A DNA stretch of 64,000 nt from Chamaelirium japonicum (GCA_947650365.1 CANTAL010000129.1:620001-684000); one strand, 5' to 3'; positions 42,911 through 53,422 are shown, counted from the stretch's first letter. Numbers and translations are program-made. Notes: generated from the letters alone by a model not told the origin.

Positions 42911-43120
42911 CTTTCCAGCTCGCAAGGAGCTCGCCTTTCCAGCTCGCAAGGGGCTCGCCTTTCCAGCTCGCAAGGAGCTCGCCCTCCAGCTCGCAAGGAG
43001 CTCGCCTTTCCAGCTCGCAAGGGGCTCGCCTTTCAGCTCGCAAGGAGCTCGCCCTCCAGCTCGCAAGGAGATCGCCCTCCAGCTTGCAAGGAGCTCGCCC
43101 TTAGCCCGCGAGGAGCTCGC
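42911..43120 (+). repeat. GC-rich 23-24-bp minisatellite, upstream LTR
   Basis: About nine units of the form CTTTCCAGCTCGCAAGGAGC + TCGC (24 bp) or the CCTCC-starting 23-bp form, beginning at 42911, 42935, 42959, 42983, 43006, 43030, 43053, 43076 and 43099. It is open in several frames on both strands, but the frames simply translate the repeat. Confidence 0.93.
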
Positions 43121-43269
43121 CCACACAGAGAGTTGGATGGACACCTTGTATCTGAGTGCAGCTCGCCCCCAGCCCGCAAGGAGCTCGCCCTTAGCCCGCG
43201 AGGAGCTCGCCCCCACAGAGAGTTGGATGGACACCTTGTACCTGAGTACAGCTCGCCCCCTCCCAGACC
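43090..43269 (+). repeat. 90-bp tandem duplication in upstream LTR
   Basis: GAGCTCGCCCTTAGCCCGCG followed by CACAGAGAGTTGGATGGACA occurs twice, 90 bp apart (43091 and 43181). The copies differ by a few bases (TATCTGAGTGC versus TACCTGAGTAC). Confidence 0.9.
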
Positions 43270-43318
43270 TCGCGGGAGCATGCCCAAATTCTGTAAATGG
43301 CTTAGACAAAGAACACGA

Positions 43319-43437
43319 AGGAGCTCGCCAAAGCTCGCTCAGGAGCTCGCCAAAGCTCGCTCAGGAGCTCGCCCGAGCTTGCAAAAAGCTCGCCCCCAAG
43401 CTCACAAGGAGCTCGCTTCATAGCTCGCAGGGAGCCT
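43319..43437 (+). repeat. 22-bp GAGCTCGCC repeat, upstream LTR
   Basis: AGGAGCTCGCCAAAGCTCGC + TC occurs twice in a row (43319-43340, 43341-43362), then decays into AGGAGCTCGCCCGAGCTTGC and related forms. The downstream LTR has a single perfect copy. Confidence 0.85.
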
Positions 43438-43500
43438 GCCCCAAAGCTTGTGTAGAGAAAACTTAGAAGGGTATCAACGAACATTAGTAGAGCACCCAAT

Positions 43501-43684
43501 GAGATCGCCAGCCCGCTCTCATTGTCGAAGAGGTTGTTCTCCCTGGAGCCCGACTCTTGGCAGTGAGGAGATGGTGGTGGATCACCCTCGGTGAGATCGC
43601 CAGGCCGCTCTCATTGCCGAAGAGGTCGCCCTCCCCGGAGCCCGACTCTTGGCAATAGGAAGAGGGTGGCGGATTACCCGAACC
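43501..43684 (+). repeat. 92-bp tandem duplication in upstream LTR
   Basis: GAGATCGCCAG...CGCTCTCATTG...GAAGAGGT...GAGCCCGACTCTTGGCA occurs at 43501 and again at 43593. The halves are clearly diverged (GTTGTTCTCCCTGG versus TCGCCCTCCCCGG), so this is older than the LTR pair. Confidence 0.88.
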
Positions 43685-43814
43685 CCTTGCTAGAAGAGTT
43701 CGCCCCCAGTAAGAGCAGTATAAGGTTTACCAGGTGTCGAGAACCCATTGAAGCTACGTGGACGATTGCAGTCCACGGAAGCCCATCAGAGTCGGTTTGA
43801 GACCTCCCAGACTT

Positions 43815-43832
43815 GAACATTCTAGAAGATTC
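43815..43832 (+). promoter_or_regulatory. Heat-shock-element-like array (four perfect units), upstream LTR
   Basis: GAACATTCTAGAAGATTC fits GAAnnTTCnnGAAnnTTC exactly: four alternating nGAAn pentamers. It lies 183 bp upstream of the TATA box within U3. Heat-shock factors bind such arrays, and the plant element ONSEN is heat-activated through similar LTR sites. Function here is inferred only. Confidence 0.6.
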
Positions 43833-44015
43833 CCCTGGCGGCAACAGGACAACAGCTGCTGTCCCCCACTACTTCGTCAGGCGAGCTAGACGACAAAGAA
43901 TGTTAGGGGTCCAAGTTCCAAGAACTGACAGAGACTATTGTGGGCTGAAACGTGGGGGCCTAGAAGGTGCCGGAAAGAGCTGCCACTCGTCGCACCCCGA
44001 TAGGTCGCCCATGTC

Positions 44016-44022
44016 TATAAAT
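44016..44022 (+). promoter_or_regulatory. TATA box (TATAAAT), upstream LTR
   Basis: TATAAAT in the context GTCTATAAATGC, about 200 bp from the LTR 3' end, where a U3/R boundary is expected. Transcription would start roughly 25-35 bp downstream (inference). Confidence 0.7.
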
Positions 44023-44110
44023 GCACACCGCCAGGCTCCAAAGTACAGGTTCGAAACCCTATTCCCTTCCACTTTTGTCCACTACAGCTCGCCGTTGTGC
44101 CACCGTGACT

Positions 44111-44128
44111 GACTTGAGCGTCGGAGGG
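44111..44128 (+). promoter_or_regulatory. Conserved R/U5 block, upstream LTR
   Basis: GACTTGAGCGTCGGAGGG, followed about 50 bp later by CTTGCAGG. From general knowledge, similar GACTTGAGCGTCGGAG-type blocks occur near the 3' end of LTRs of many plant Ty3/gypsy elements. This is the main sequence argument for a plant host. Confidence 0.55.
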
Positions 44129-44290
44129 TCTGCGCTCCTAAGGGAGCCAGCCGTTCTCACGTTCTCTTTTATTTGTCTTGCAGGCAGCCCGCACGGACCA
44201 GCGAAAAATCCCCCGAACAGGGTAGTCAAAAACCACTTATCTTGGACAGACCGTTCGGGAGTTGGAACCCTCGGAAGCCGAGCGTGCCCC

Positions 44291-44477
44291 CTTTCCAGCT
44301 CGCAAGGAGCTCGCCTTTCCAGCTCGCAAGGGGCTCGCCTTTCCAGCTCGCAAGGAGCTTGCCCTCCAACTCGCAAGGAGCTCGCCTTTCCAGCTCGCAA
44401 GGAGCTCGCCCTCCAGCTCGCAAGGAGATCGTCCTCCAGCTTGCAAGGAGCTCGCCCTTAGCCCGCGAGGAGCTCGC
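44291..44477 (+). repeat. GC-rich 23-24-bp minisatellite, downstream LTR
   Basis: Same repeat as in the upstream LTR with one unit (23 bp) fewer, plus CTTGCC, CAACTCGC and ATCGTCC substitutions. The length difference is a clean whole-unit change, typical of replication slippage or unequal exchange. Confidence 0.92.
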
Positions 44478-44626
44478 CCACACAGAGAGTTGGATGGACA
44501 CCTTGTATCTGAGTGCAGCTCGCCCCCAGCCCGCAAGGAGCTCGCCCTTAGCCCGCGAGGAGCTCGCCCCCACAGAAAGTTGGATGGACACCTTGTACCT
44601 GAGTACAGCTCATCCCCTCCCAGACC
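44447..44626 (+). repeat. 90-bp tandem duplication in downstream LTR
   Basis: Counterpart of the duplication in the upstream LTR with the same internal differences between halves, so it pre-dates the split of the two LTRs. The second half has CAGAAAGTTGG and CTCATCCCC as private changes. Confidence 0.9.
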
Positions 44627-44676
44627 TCGCGGGAGCATGCCCAAATTCTGTAAATGGCTTAGACAAAGAACGCGAA

Positions 44677-44772
44677 GGAGCTCGCCAAAGCTCGCTCAGG
44701 AGCTCGCCCGAGCTTGCAAAAAGCTCGCCCCCAAGCTCGCAAGGAGCTCGCTTCATAGCTCGCAGGGAGCCT
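44677..44772 (+). repeat. 22-bp GAGCTCGCC repeat, downstream LTR
   Basis: Shortened counterpart with one 22-bp unit fewer than the upstream LTR and the same decaying downstream units (GAGCTTGCAAAAAGCTCGCC). Confidence 0.82.
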
Positions 44773-44835
44773 ACCCCAAAGCTTGTGTAGAGAAAACTTA
44801 GAAGGGTATCAACGAACATTAGTAGAGAGCCCAAT

Positions 44836-45019
44836 GAGATCGCCAGCCCACTCTCATTGTCGAAGAGGTTGTTCTCCCTGGAGCCCGACTCTTGGCAGTG
44901 AGGAGATGGTGGTGGATCACCCTCGGTGAGATCGCCAGGCCGCTCTCATTGCCGAAGAGGTCGCCCTCCCCGGAGCCCGACTCTTGGCAATAGGAAGAGG
45001 GTGGCGGATTACCCGAACC
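44836..45019 (+). repeat. 92-bp tandem duplication in downstream LTR
   Basis: Same two diverged halves as in the upstream LTR; one CpG transition (CCCACTCTC for CCCGCTCTC) is private to this copy. Confidence 0.88.
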
Positions 45020-45149
45020 CCTTGCTAGAAGAGTTCGCCCCCAGTAAGAGCAGTATAAGGTTTACCAGGTGTCGAGAACCCATTGAAGCTACGTGGACGA
45101 TTGCAGTCCACGGAAGCCCATCAGAGTCGGTTTGAGACCTCCCAGACTT

Positions 45150-45167
45150 GAACATTCTAGAAGATTC
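45150..45167 (+). promoter_or_regulatory. Heat-shock-element-like array (four perfect units), downstream LTR
   Basis: The same 18 bases are unchanged from the upstream LTR, although substitutions occur just outside (CCTCTGG for CCCCTGG). Spacing to the TATA box is identical. Confidence 0.6.
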
Positions 45168-45350
45168 CTCTGGCGGCAACAGGACAACAGCTGCTGTCCC
45201 CCACTACTTCGTCAGGCGAGCTAGACGACAAAGAATGTCAGGGGTCCAAGTTCCAAGAACTGTCAGAGACTATTGTGGGCTGAAACGTGGGGGCCTAGAA
45301 GGTGCCGGAAAGAGCTGCCACTCGTCGCACCCCGATAGGTCACCCATGTC

Positions 45351-45357
45351 TATAAAT
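45351..45357 (+). promoter_or_regulatory. TATA box (TATAAAT), downstream LTR
   Basis: Identical to the upstream LTR at the expected offset of 1335 bp, so the core promoter is intact in both LTRs. Transcription from here would read into satellite at 45555. Confidence 0.7.
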
Positions 45358-45445
45358 GCACACCCCCAGGCTCCAAAGTACAGGTTCGAAACCCTATTCC
45401 CTTCCACTTTTGTCCACTACAGCTCACCGTTGTGCCACCGTGACT

Positions 45446-45463
45446 GACTTGAGCGTCGGAGGG
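45446..45463 (+). promoter_or_regulatory. Conserved R/U5 block, downstream LTR
   Basis: Identical 18-bp block in the second LTR. The CTTGCAGG motif also recurs, preceded by TTTTCTTTG instead of TTTTATTTG. Confidence 0.55.
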
Positions 45464-45554
45464 TCTGCGCTCCTAAGGGAGCCAGCCGTTCTCACGTTCT
45501 CTTTTCTTTGTCTTGCAGGCAGCCCGCACGGACCAGCGAAAAATCCCCCGAACA

Positions 45555-45559
45555 AATTA
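45555..45559 (+). repeat. Target-site duplication AATTA, right copy
   Basis: It follows the downstream LTR end GAACA directly and matches the left copy. The satellite then continues in the same G-form orientation as before the insertion. Confidence 0.93.
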
Positions 45560-46142
45560 AATGGATACATTCGAGCGAATGAATTAGAATGGATCGTACG
45601 AATGAATTAGAATGGATCATAGGAATGAATTAGAATGGATCGTGCAAATGAATTAGAATGGATACATTCGTGCGAATGAATTAGAATGGATTGTAGGAAT
45701 GAATTAGAATGGATCGTACGAATGAATTAGAATGGTTACATTCGTGCGAATGAACTAGAATGGATCGTACGAATGGATTAGAATGGATCGTACGAATGGA
45801 TTAGAACGCATTGTACGAATGAATTAGAATAGATACATTTGTGCGAATATATAAGAATGGATCGTACGAATGAATTAGAATGGATCGTACGAAAGAATTA
45901 AAATGGATCGTACGAATGAATTAAAATGGATCATACGAATAAATTAGAATCGATCGTGAGAATGAATTAGAATGGATCGTACGAATGAATTAGAATAGAT
46001 ACATTCGAGCGAATGAATTAGAATAGATCGTAGGAATGAATTAGAATGGATCATACGAATGAATTAGAATGGATCGTGCGAATGAATTAGAATGGATTGT
46101 ACGAACGAATTAGAATCGATACATTCGTGCGAATGAATTAGA

Positions 46143-46251
46143 ATGGATCGGACGAATGAATTAGAATGGATCGTACGATTCATTCTAATTCATTCGTACG
46201 ATCCATTCTAATGCATTCGTACGATTCATTCTAATTCATTCGCACGATTAA
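46143..46251. repeat. Conserved G-to-C junction module, copy 9 (interrupted)
   Basis: GATCGGACG and the pivot CGTACGATTCATTC are identical to the consensus, but after CGCACGATTAATTCG the array flips back to G-form for about 33 bp before returning to C-form. Confidence 0.75.
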
Positions 46252-46575
46252 TTCGAATGGATTAGAATGAATTAGAATGTACGATCCATTCTAATTCATT
46301 CGTACAATGCGTTCTAATCCATTCTAATCCATTTGTACGATAAATTCTAATTCATTCGCACGAATGTGACTATTCTAATTCATTCGTACGATCCATTCTA
46401 ATTCATTCCTACAATCCATTCTAATTCATTCGTACGAATGTATCCATTCTAATTCATTTGCACGATCCATTCTAATTCATTCCTATGATCCATTCTAATT
46501 CATTCGTACGATCCATTCTAATTCATTCGCACAATCCATTCTAATTCATTCGTACGATCCATTCTAATTCATTTG

Positions 46576-47899
46576 TACGAATGAAATAGAATGGATCGTA
46601 CGAATGGATTTGAATGGATCATATGAACGAATTAGAATGGATCGTATGAACGAATTAGAATGGATACATTCGAGCGAATGAATTAGAATGGATCGTACGA
46701 ATGAATTAGAATGGATCATACGATTGAATTAGATTGGATCGTACGAATGAATTAGAATGGATAGTGCGAATAAATTAGAATGGATCGTATGAATGAATTC
46801 GAATGGATTGTACGAATGAATTAGAATAGATCGTGCGAATGAATTAGAATGGATCGTACGAAAGAATTAGAATGGATCGTACGAATAAATTAGAATGGAT
46901 CATACGAATGAATTAGAATCAATCGTGCGAATGAATTAGAATAGATCGTACGAATGAATTAGAATGGGTACATTTGTGCGATGAATAAGACTGGAGCGTA
47001 CGAATGAATAAGAATGGAGCGTACGAATGAACTAGAATGGATACATTCGTGCGAATGAATTAGAATGGACCATATGAAAGAATTAGAATGGATCGTGCGA
47101 ATGAATTAGAATGGATCGTGCGAATGAATTAGAATGGATCGTACGAACGAATTAGAATTGATCGTACAAACGAATTAGAATGGATCGTGCAAATGAATTA
47201 AATGGATCGTATGAATAAATTAGAATGGATCGTACGAATGAATTAAAATGGATATATTTGTGCGAATGAATTAGAATGGATCATACGATTGAATTTGAAT
47301 GGATCGTACAAATGAATTAGAATGGATACATTTGTGAGAATTAATAAGAATGGATCGTGCGAATGAATTAGAATGGATACATTCGTGCGAATGAATTAGA
47401 ATTGATTGTGCGAATGAATTAGAACGGATTGTGCGAATGAATTAGAACGCATTGTACGAATGAATTAGAGTGGATCGTACGAATGGATTAGAATGGATCG
47501 TATGAATGAATTAGAATGGATCGTACGAATGAATTAGAATAGATCGTGCGAATGAATTAGAATGGATCGTACGAATGAAATAAAATGGATACATTTGTGC
47601 GAATGAATTAGAATGGATCATACGATTGAATTAGAATGGATCGTGCGAATAAATTAGAATGGATCGTATGAATGAATTAGAATGGATCGTACGAATGAAT
47701 TAGAATGGATCATGCGAATAAATTAGAATAGATCGTACGAATGAATTAGAATGGATCTTACGAATAAATTAGAATGGATCATCCGAATAAATTAGAATGG
47801 ATCGTACGAATGAATTAGAATGGATCATAGGAATGAATTAGAATTGATCGTACGAATGAATAAGAATGGATCGTACGAATGAATTAGAATGGATCGTAC
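46576..47899 (+). repeat. G-form satellite block with GATGAATAAG marker
   Basis: Plus-oriented monomers. Near 46977-47050 it holds the irregular GATGAATAAG monomer followed by GGAGCGTACG monomers and GAACTAGAATGG, the same series as at 5.9 and 26.3 kb and, inverted, at 1.9, 6.6, 13.9, 48.6 and 50.5 kb. Confidence 0.85.
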
Positions 47900-50339
47900 A
47901 AATGTATCCATTCTAATTCATTCGTACGATCCATTCTAATTTGTTCATATGATCCATTCTAATTCATTCGTTTGATCCATTCTAATTCATTCGCACAAAT
48001 GTATCCATTCTAATTCATTCGTAAGATCCATTCTAATTCATTCGCACGATCCATTCTAATTCATTTGTACGATCCATTCTAATTCATTCATACGATCCAT
48101 TCTAATCCATTCGAACGATCCATTCTTATTCATTCGTACAATGCGTTAAAATTTATTCGCACAATCCGTTCTAATTCATTCGCACAATCCATTCTAATTC
48201 ATTCGCACGAATGTATCCATTCTAATTCATTCGCACGATTTATTCTTATTAATTCGCACAAATGTATCCATTCTAATTCATTCGTACGATCTATTCAAAT
48301 TCAATCGTATGATCCATTCTAATTCATTCGCACAAATGTATCCATTTTAATTCATTCGTACGATCCATTCTAATTTATTCATACGATCCATTCTAATTCA
48401 TTTGCACGATCCATTCTAATTCGTTCGTACGATCCATTCTAATTCGTTCGTACGATCCATTCTAATTCATCCGCATGATCCATTCTAATTTATTCGCACG
48501 ATCCATTCTAATTCTTTCATATGATCCATTCTAATTCATTCGCACGAATGTATCCATTCTAGTTCATTCGTACGCTCCATTCTAATTCATTCGTACGCTC
48601 CATTCTTATTCATCACACAAATGTATCCATTCTAATTCATTCGTAAGATCCATTCTAATTCATTCGTACGATCGATTCTAATTCATTCGTATGATCCATT
48701 CTACTTCATTCGTACGATCCATTCTAATTCTTTCGTACGATCCATTCTAATTCATTCGCACGATCTATTCTAATTCATTCGTATAATCCATTCTAATTCA
48801 TTCGTCCGATCCATTCTAATTCATTCGCACTATCCATTCTAATTCATTCGTACGATCCATTCTAATTCATTTGTACGATCCTCATTCGTACGATCCATTC
48901 TAATTCATTCGCTCGAATGTATCCATTCTAATTCATTCATACGATCCATTCTAATTCGTTCATACGATCCATTCTAATTCGTTCGTACGATCCATTCTAA
49001 TTCGTTCGTACGATCCATTCTAATCCATTTGTATGATCCATTCTAATTCATTCGTACAAATGAATTAGAATGGATCGTATGAATGAATTAGAATAGATTG
49101 TGCGAATGAATTAGAATGGATCGTACGAATGAATTAGAATGGATCATAGAAATGAATTAGAATGGATCGTGCAAATGAATTAGAATAGATACATTCGTGC
49201 GAATGAATTAGAATGGATCATAGGAATGAATTAGAATGGATCGTACGAATGAATTAGAATGGTTACATTCGTGCGAATGAATTAGAATGGCTCGTACGAA
49301 TGGATTAGAATGGATCGTACGAATGGATTAGAACACATTGTACGAATGAATTAGAATGGATCGTACATTCTAATTCATCCTAATCCATTCGAATGAATCG
49401 TGCGAATGAATTAGAATGAATCGTACGAATGCATTAGAATGGATCGTATGAATGAATTAGAATGAATCGTACGATCCATTCTAATTCATTTGTCCGATCC
49501 ATTCTAATTCATTCGCACGAATGTATCCATTCTAATTCATTCGTACAATCCATTCTAATTTATTCACACGATCCATTCTAATTCATTCGTATGATCCATT
49601 CTAATTCATTCCTATGATCTATTCTAATTCATTCGTTCGAATTTATCCATTCTAATTCATTCGTACGATCCATTGTAGTTCATTCTCACGATCGATTCTA
49701 ATTCATTCGTATGATCCATTCTAATTCATTCGTACGATCCATTCTAATTCTTTCGTACGATCCATTCTAATTCATTAGTACGATCCATTCTTATTCATTC
49801 GCACAAATGTATCTATTCTAATTCATTCATACAATGCGTTCTAATCCATTCGTACGATCCATTCTAATCCATTCGTACGATCCATTCTAATTCATTCGCA
49901 TGAATGTAACTATTCTAATTCATTCGTACGATCCATTCTAATTCATTCCTACGATCCATTCTAATTCATTCGCACGAATATATCCATTCTAATTCATTTG
50001 CACGATCCATTCTAATTCATTCCTATGATCCATTCTAATTCATTCGCTCGAATGTATCCATTCTAATTCATTCGTACGATCCATTCTAATTCGTTCACAC
50101 GATCCATTCTAATTCGTTCGTACGATCCATTCTAATTCGTTCGTACGATCCATTCTAATTTATTCGCACGATCTATTCTTATTCATTTGTACGATCCATT
50201 TTAATTCATTTGCATGATCCATTCTAATTCATTCGTAGGATACATTCCTGCGAATGAATTAGAATGGATCGTATGAATGAATTAGAATGGATCGTACGAA
50301 TGAATTAGAATGGATCGTGCGAATGAATTAGAATGGATC

Positions 50340-50478
50340 ATACAAATGAATTAGAATGGATCGTACGATTCATTCTAATTCATTCGTACGATCCATTCTA
50401 ATGCATTCGTACGATTCATTCTAATTCATTCGCACGATCCATTCTAATTCATTCGTATGATCCATTCTAATTTATTTG
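50340..50478. repeat. Conserved G-to-C junction module, copy 10
   Basis: Consensus pivot and C-form series, followed by TTTATTTGCACAAATATACG, which is shared with the 23.75-kb and 2.82-kb copies. The G-form side differs (GATCATACAAATG in place of GATCGGACG). Confidence 0.8.
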
Positions 50479-51505
50479 CACAAATATACGATCCTTTCTA
50501 ATGTATTCGCAAGAATGTATCCATTCTAATTCATTCGTACGCTCCATTCTTATTTATCGCACAAATGTATATATTCTAATTTATTCGTACGATCCATTCA
50601 AATTCAATCATATGATCCATTCTAATTCATTCGCACGATCAATTCTAATTCATTCATCCGATCCATTCTAATTCATTCGCACGAATGTATCCATTCTAAT
50701 TCATTCGTACGATCCATTCTAATTCATTCGCATGATCCATATAACTCATTCGGTGGATCCAATCTAATTCATTCGTACGATCCATTCTAATTCATTCGCA
50801 CGATCCATTCTAATTTATTCGTACGATCCATTCTAATTCATTCGTACGATCTATTCTAATTCATTCGTATGATCCATTCTTATTCATTCGTACGATCCAT
50901 TCTAATTCATTCATACAATCCATTCAAATTCATTCGTACGATGTAATCTAATTCATTCGCACAAATGTATCTATTCTAATTCATTCGTACGATCCATTCT
51001 AATTCGTTCATACGATCCATTCTAATTCGTTCGTACAAATGAATTAGAATGGATCGTACGAATGAATTAGAATGGATCATGCGAATGAATTAGAATGGAT
51101 TGTACGAATGAATTAGAATGCATACATTTGTGCGAATGAATTAGAATGGATCGTGCGAATGAATTAGATTGGATCGTACGAATGGATTGGAATGGATCGT
51201 ACGAATGAATTAGAATGGATCGTACGAACGAATTAGAAAGGTTACATTCGTGAGAATGAATTAGAATGGATCGTACGAATGAATTAGAATGGATCATGCG
51301 AATGAATTTGAATGGATCGTACGAATGAATTAGAATGGATCGAACGAATGAATTAGAATGGATACATTCGAGCGAATGAATTAGAATAGATCGTAGGAAT
51401 GAATTAGAATGGATCAAACGGATGAATTAGAATGGATCGTGCGAATAAATTAGAATGGATAGTATGAATGAATTAGAATGGATACATTCGTGCGAATGAA
51501 TTAGA

Positions 51506-51612
51506 ATGGATCGGACGAATGAATTAGAATGGATCGTACAATCAATTCATACGCACGATTCATTCTAATTCATTCTAATTCATTCGCACGATCCATTCTA
51601 ATTCATTCGTAC
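51506..51612. repeat. G-to-C junction module, rearranged copy
   Basis: GATCGGACG and the last G-form monomer are intact. The pivot region is scrambled (GTACAATCAATTCATACGC) and the ATGCATTC monomer is lost, but CGCACGATTCATTC and CGCACGATCC remain. Confidence 0.6.
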
Positions 51613-52450
51613 AATCCATTCTAATTCATTTGCACGATCCATTCTAATTCATTCCTACGATCCATTCTAATTCATTCGCACGATCCATTCTAATTCATTA
51701 GCTCGAATATATCCATTCTAATTCTTTTATATGATCTATTCTAATTCATTCGCACGAATGTATCCATTCTAGTTCATTCGTACGCTCCTTTCAAATTCAT
51801 TCGTACGCTCCATTCTAATTCATTCATACAATCCATTCTAATTCATTCGCACGAATGTATCCATTCTAATTAATTTGTATGATCCATTCTAATTCATTCG
51901 TATGATCCATTCTAATTTATTCGTTCAAATATATCCATTCTAATTCATTTGTACGATCCATTCTAATTCATTCATATGATCTATTCTAATTCATTCGCAC
52001 GAATGTATCCATTCTAATTCATTCGCACAATCCAATCTAATTCAAACGTACGATCCATTCTAATTCATTCACATGATGTATTCTAATTCATTCGTACGAT
52101 CCATTCCAATTCATTTCGAATTTATTCGTACAAAAGTATCTATTCTAATTCATTCGTACGATCCATTCTAATTCATTCGTATGATTCATTCTAATTCATT
52201 TGCACGAATGTAACCTTTCTAATTCATTTGTATGATCCATTCTAATTCATTCGTACGATCCATTCTAATCCATTCGTACGATCCATTCTAATTCGTTCGT
52301 ACAATCCATTCTAATTCATTCGCACGAATGGATATTTTTGTGCGAATGAATTAGAATTGATCGTACGAATGGATTAGAATGGATCGTACGAATGGATTAG
52401 AATGGATCGTACGAATGAATTAGAATGGATCGTACAAATGAATTAGAATG

Positions 52451-53422
52451 GATACATTTGTACGAATAAATTAGAATGGATTCGTACGAATAAATTAGAA
52501 TAGATCGTACGAATGTATCCATTCTAATTCATTCATTCGATCCAGTCTAATTCATTCGTACGATCCATTCTAATTCATTCGCACGAATATATCAATTCTA
52601 ATTCATTCGTACAATCCATTCTAATTCATTCGTACGAATGAATTAGAATGAATACATTCGAGCGAATGAATTAGAATAGATCGTATGAATGAATTAGAAT
52701 GGATTGTACAAACGAATTAGAATGGATCGTACAAATGAAATAGAATGGATCGTACAAATGAATTAAAATGGATCGAACGAATGAATTAGAATGGATACAT
52801 TCGAGCGAATGAATAAGAATGTATCATACGAATGAATTAGAATGGATTGTGTGAATGAATTAGAATGGATCGTACAAATGAATTAGAATAGATCGTAGGA
52901 ATGAATTAGAATGGATCTTACGAATGAATTAGAATGGATACATTTGTACGAATAAATTAGAATGGATTCGTACGAATAAATTAGAATAGATCGTACGAAT
53001 GTATCCATTCTTATTCATTCGTTCGATCCAGTCTAATTCATTCGTACGATCCATTCTAATTCATTCGCACGAATATATCAATTCTAGTTCATTCGTACAA
53101 TCCATTCTAATTCATTCGTACGAATGAATTAGAATGAATACATTCGAGCGAATGAATTAGAATAGATCGTATGAATGAATTAGAATGGATTGTACAGATG
53201 AATTAGAATGGATCGTACAAATGAAATAGAATGGAACATACAAATGAATTAGAATGGATCGAATGAATGAATTAGAATGGATACATTCGAGCGAATGAAT
53301 AAGAATGTATCATGCGAATGAATTAGAATGGATTGTGCGAATGAATTAGAATGGATCATACAAATGAATTAGAATTGATCGTAGGAATGAATTAGAATGG
53401 ATCGTACGAATGAATTAGAATG
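52451..53422 (+). repeat. 486-bp tandem duplication containing an inverted segment
   Basis: Copy 1 (52451-52936) and copy 2 (52937 to about 53422) both start GATACATTTGTACG and contain the unusual GGATTCGTACG monomer, then the same 121-bp C-form insert (52512-52632 and 53000-53120) and then the same G-form series. The orientation switches were duplicated together with their flanks, so they pre-date this duplication. Only scattered substitutions separate the copies. Confidence 0.92.

Larger units (their letters stand above)
42834..44219 (+). mobile_element. LTR, upstream copy (1386 bp, complete)
   Basis: It starts TGTTGGGGGTAG and ends CCCCCGAACA, imperfect inverted termini with canonical TG...CA. 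Layout 5' to 3': short leader, 23-24-bp minisatellite, 90-bp tandem duplication, 22-bp repeat, 92-bp tandem duplication, heat-shock-element-like array, TATA box, R/U5 with GACTTGAGCGTCGGAGGG, and CTTGCAGG near the end. It carries one minisatellite unit and one 22-bp unit more than the downstream LTR. Confidence 0.92.
42834..45554 (+). mobile_element. Paired-LTR retrotransposon remnant with no internal domain
   Basis: GC-rich non-satellite insertion flanked by a perfect 5-bp duplication. It consists of two direct LTR copies that abut: the first ends AATCCCCCGAACA at 44219 and the second starts at GGGTAGTC, missing the six bases TGTTGG of a full LTR. There is no gag-pol region, primer-binding site or polypurine tract between them. 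Possible origins are complete internal deletion of a normal 5'LTR-internal-3'LTR element, integration of a molecule with joined LTRs, or tandem duplication of a solo LTR. LTR ends and the U5 block suggest plant Ty3/gypsy; with no protein sequence, the lineage is an inference. Confidence 0.9.
44220..45554 (+). mobile_element. LTR, downstream copy (1335 bp, lacks first 6 bases)
   Basis: It aligns to the upstream LTR at offsets of 1380, then 1357, then 1335 bp, the steps being losses of 23 and 22 bp in the two minisatellites. I counted about 22 substitutions by eye over about 1335 bp, mostly transitions, seven of them at CpG. The 3' end CCCCCGAACA is intact and runs straight into the target-site duplication. 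Confidence 0.92.

Noticed and set aside
44200..44240. Primer-binding site or polypurine tract at the LTR-LTR junction
   Set aside because: Only GGG separates the LTR end GAACA from TAGTC, and this belongs to the second LTR. There is no stretch complementary to a tRNA 3' end and no purine tract.
42834..45554. DNA transposon with inverted ends TGTTGGGGG / CCCCCGAACA
   Set aside because: The terminal similarity is only about 10 bp, the element is a direct repeat of two LTRs, and TG...CA ends, the TATA/U5 layout and the 5-bp duplication fit an LTR element better.
42790..45610. Overlapping open frames up to 205 codons on both strands in the paired LTRs
   Set aside because: They follow GC-rich 22-24-bp minisatellites with few stop codons, occur in several frames on both strands at once, encode low-complexity repeats and have no retroelement protein motif.
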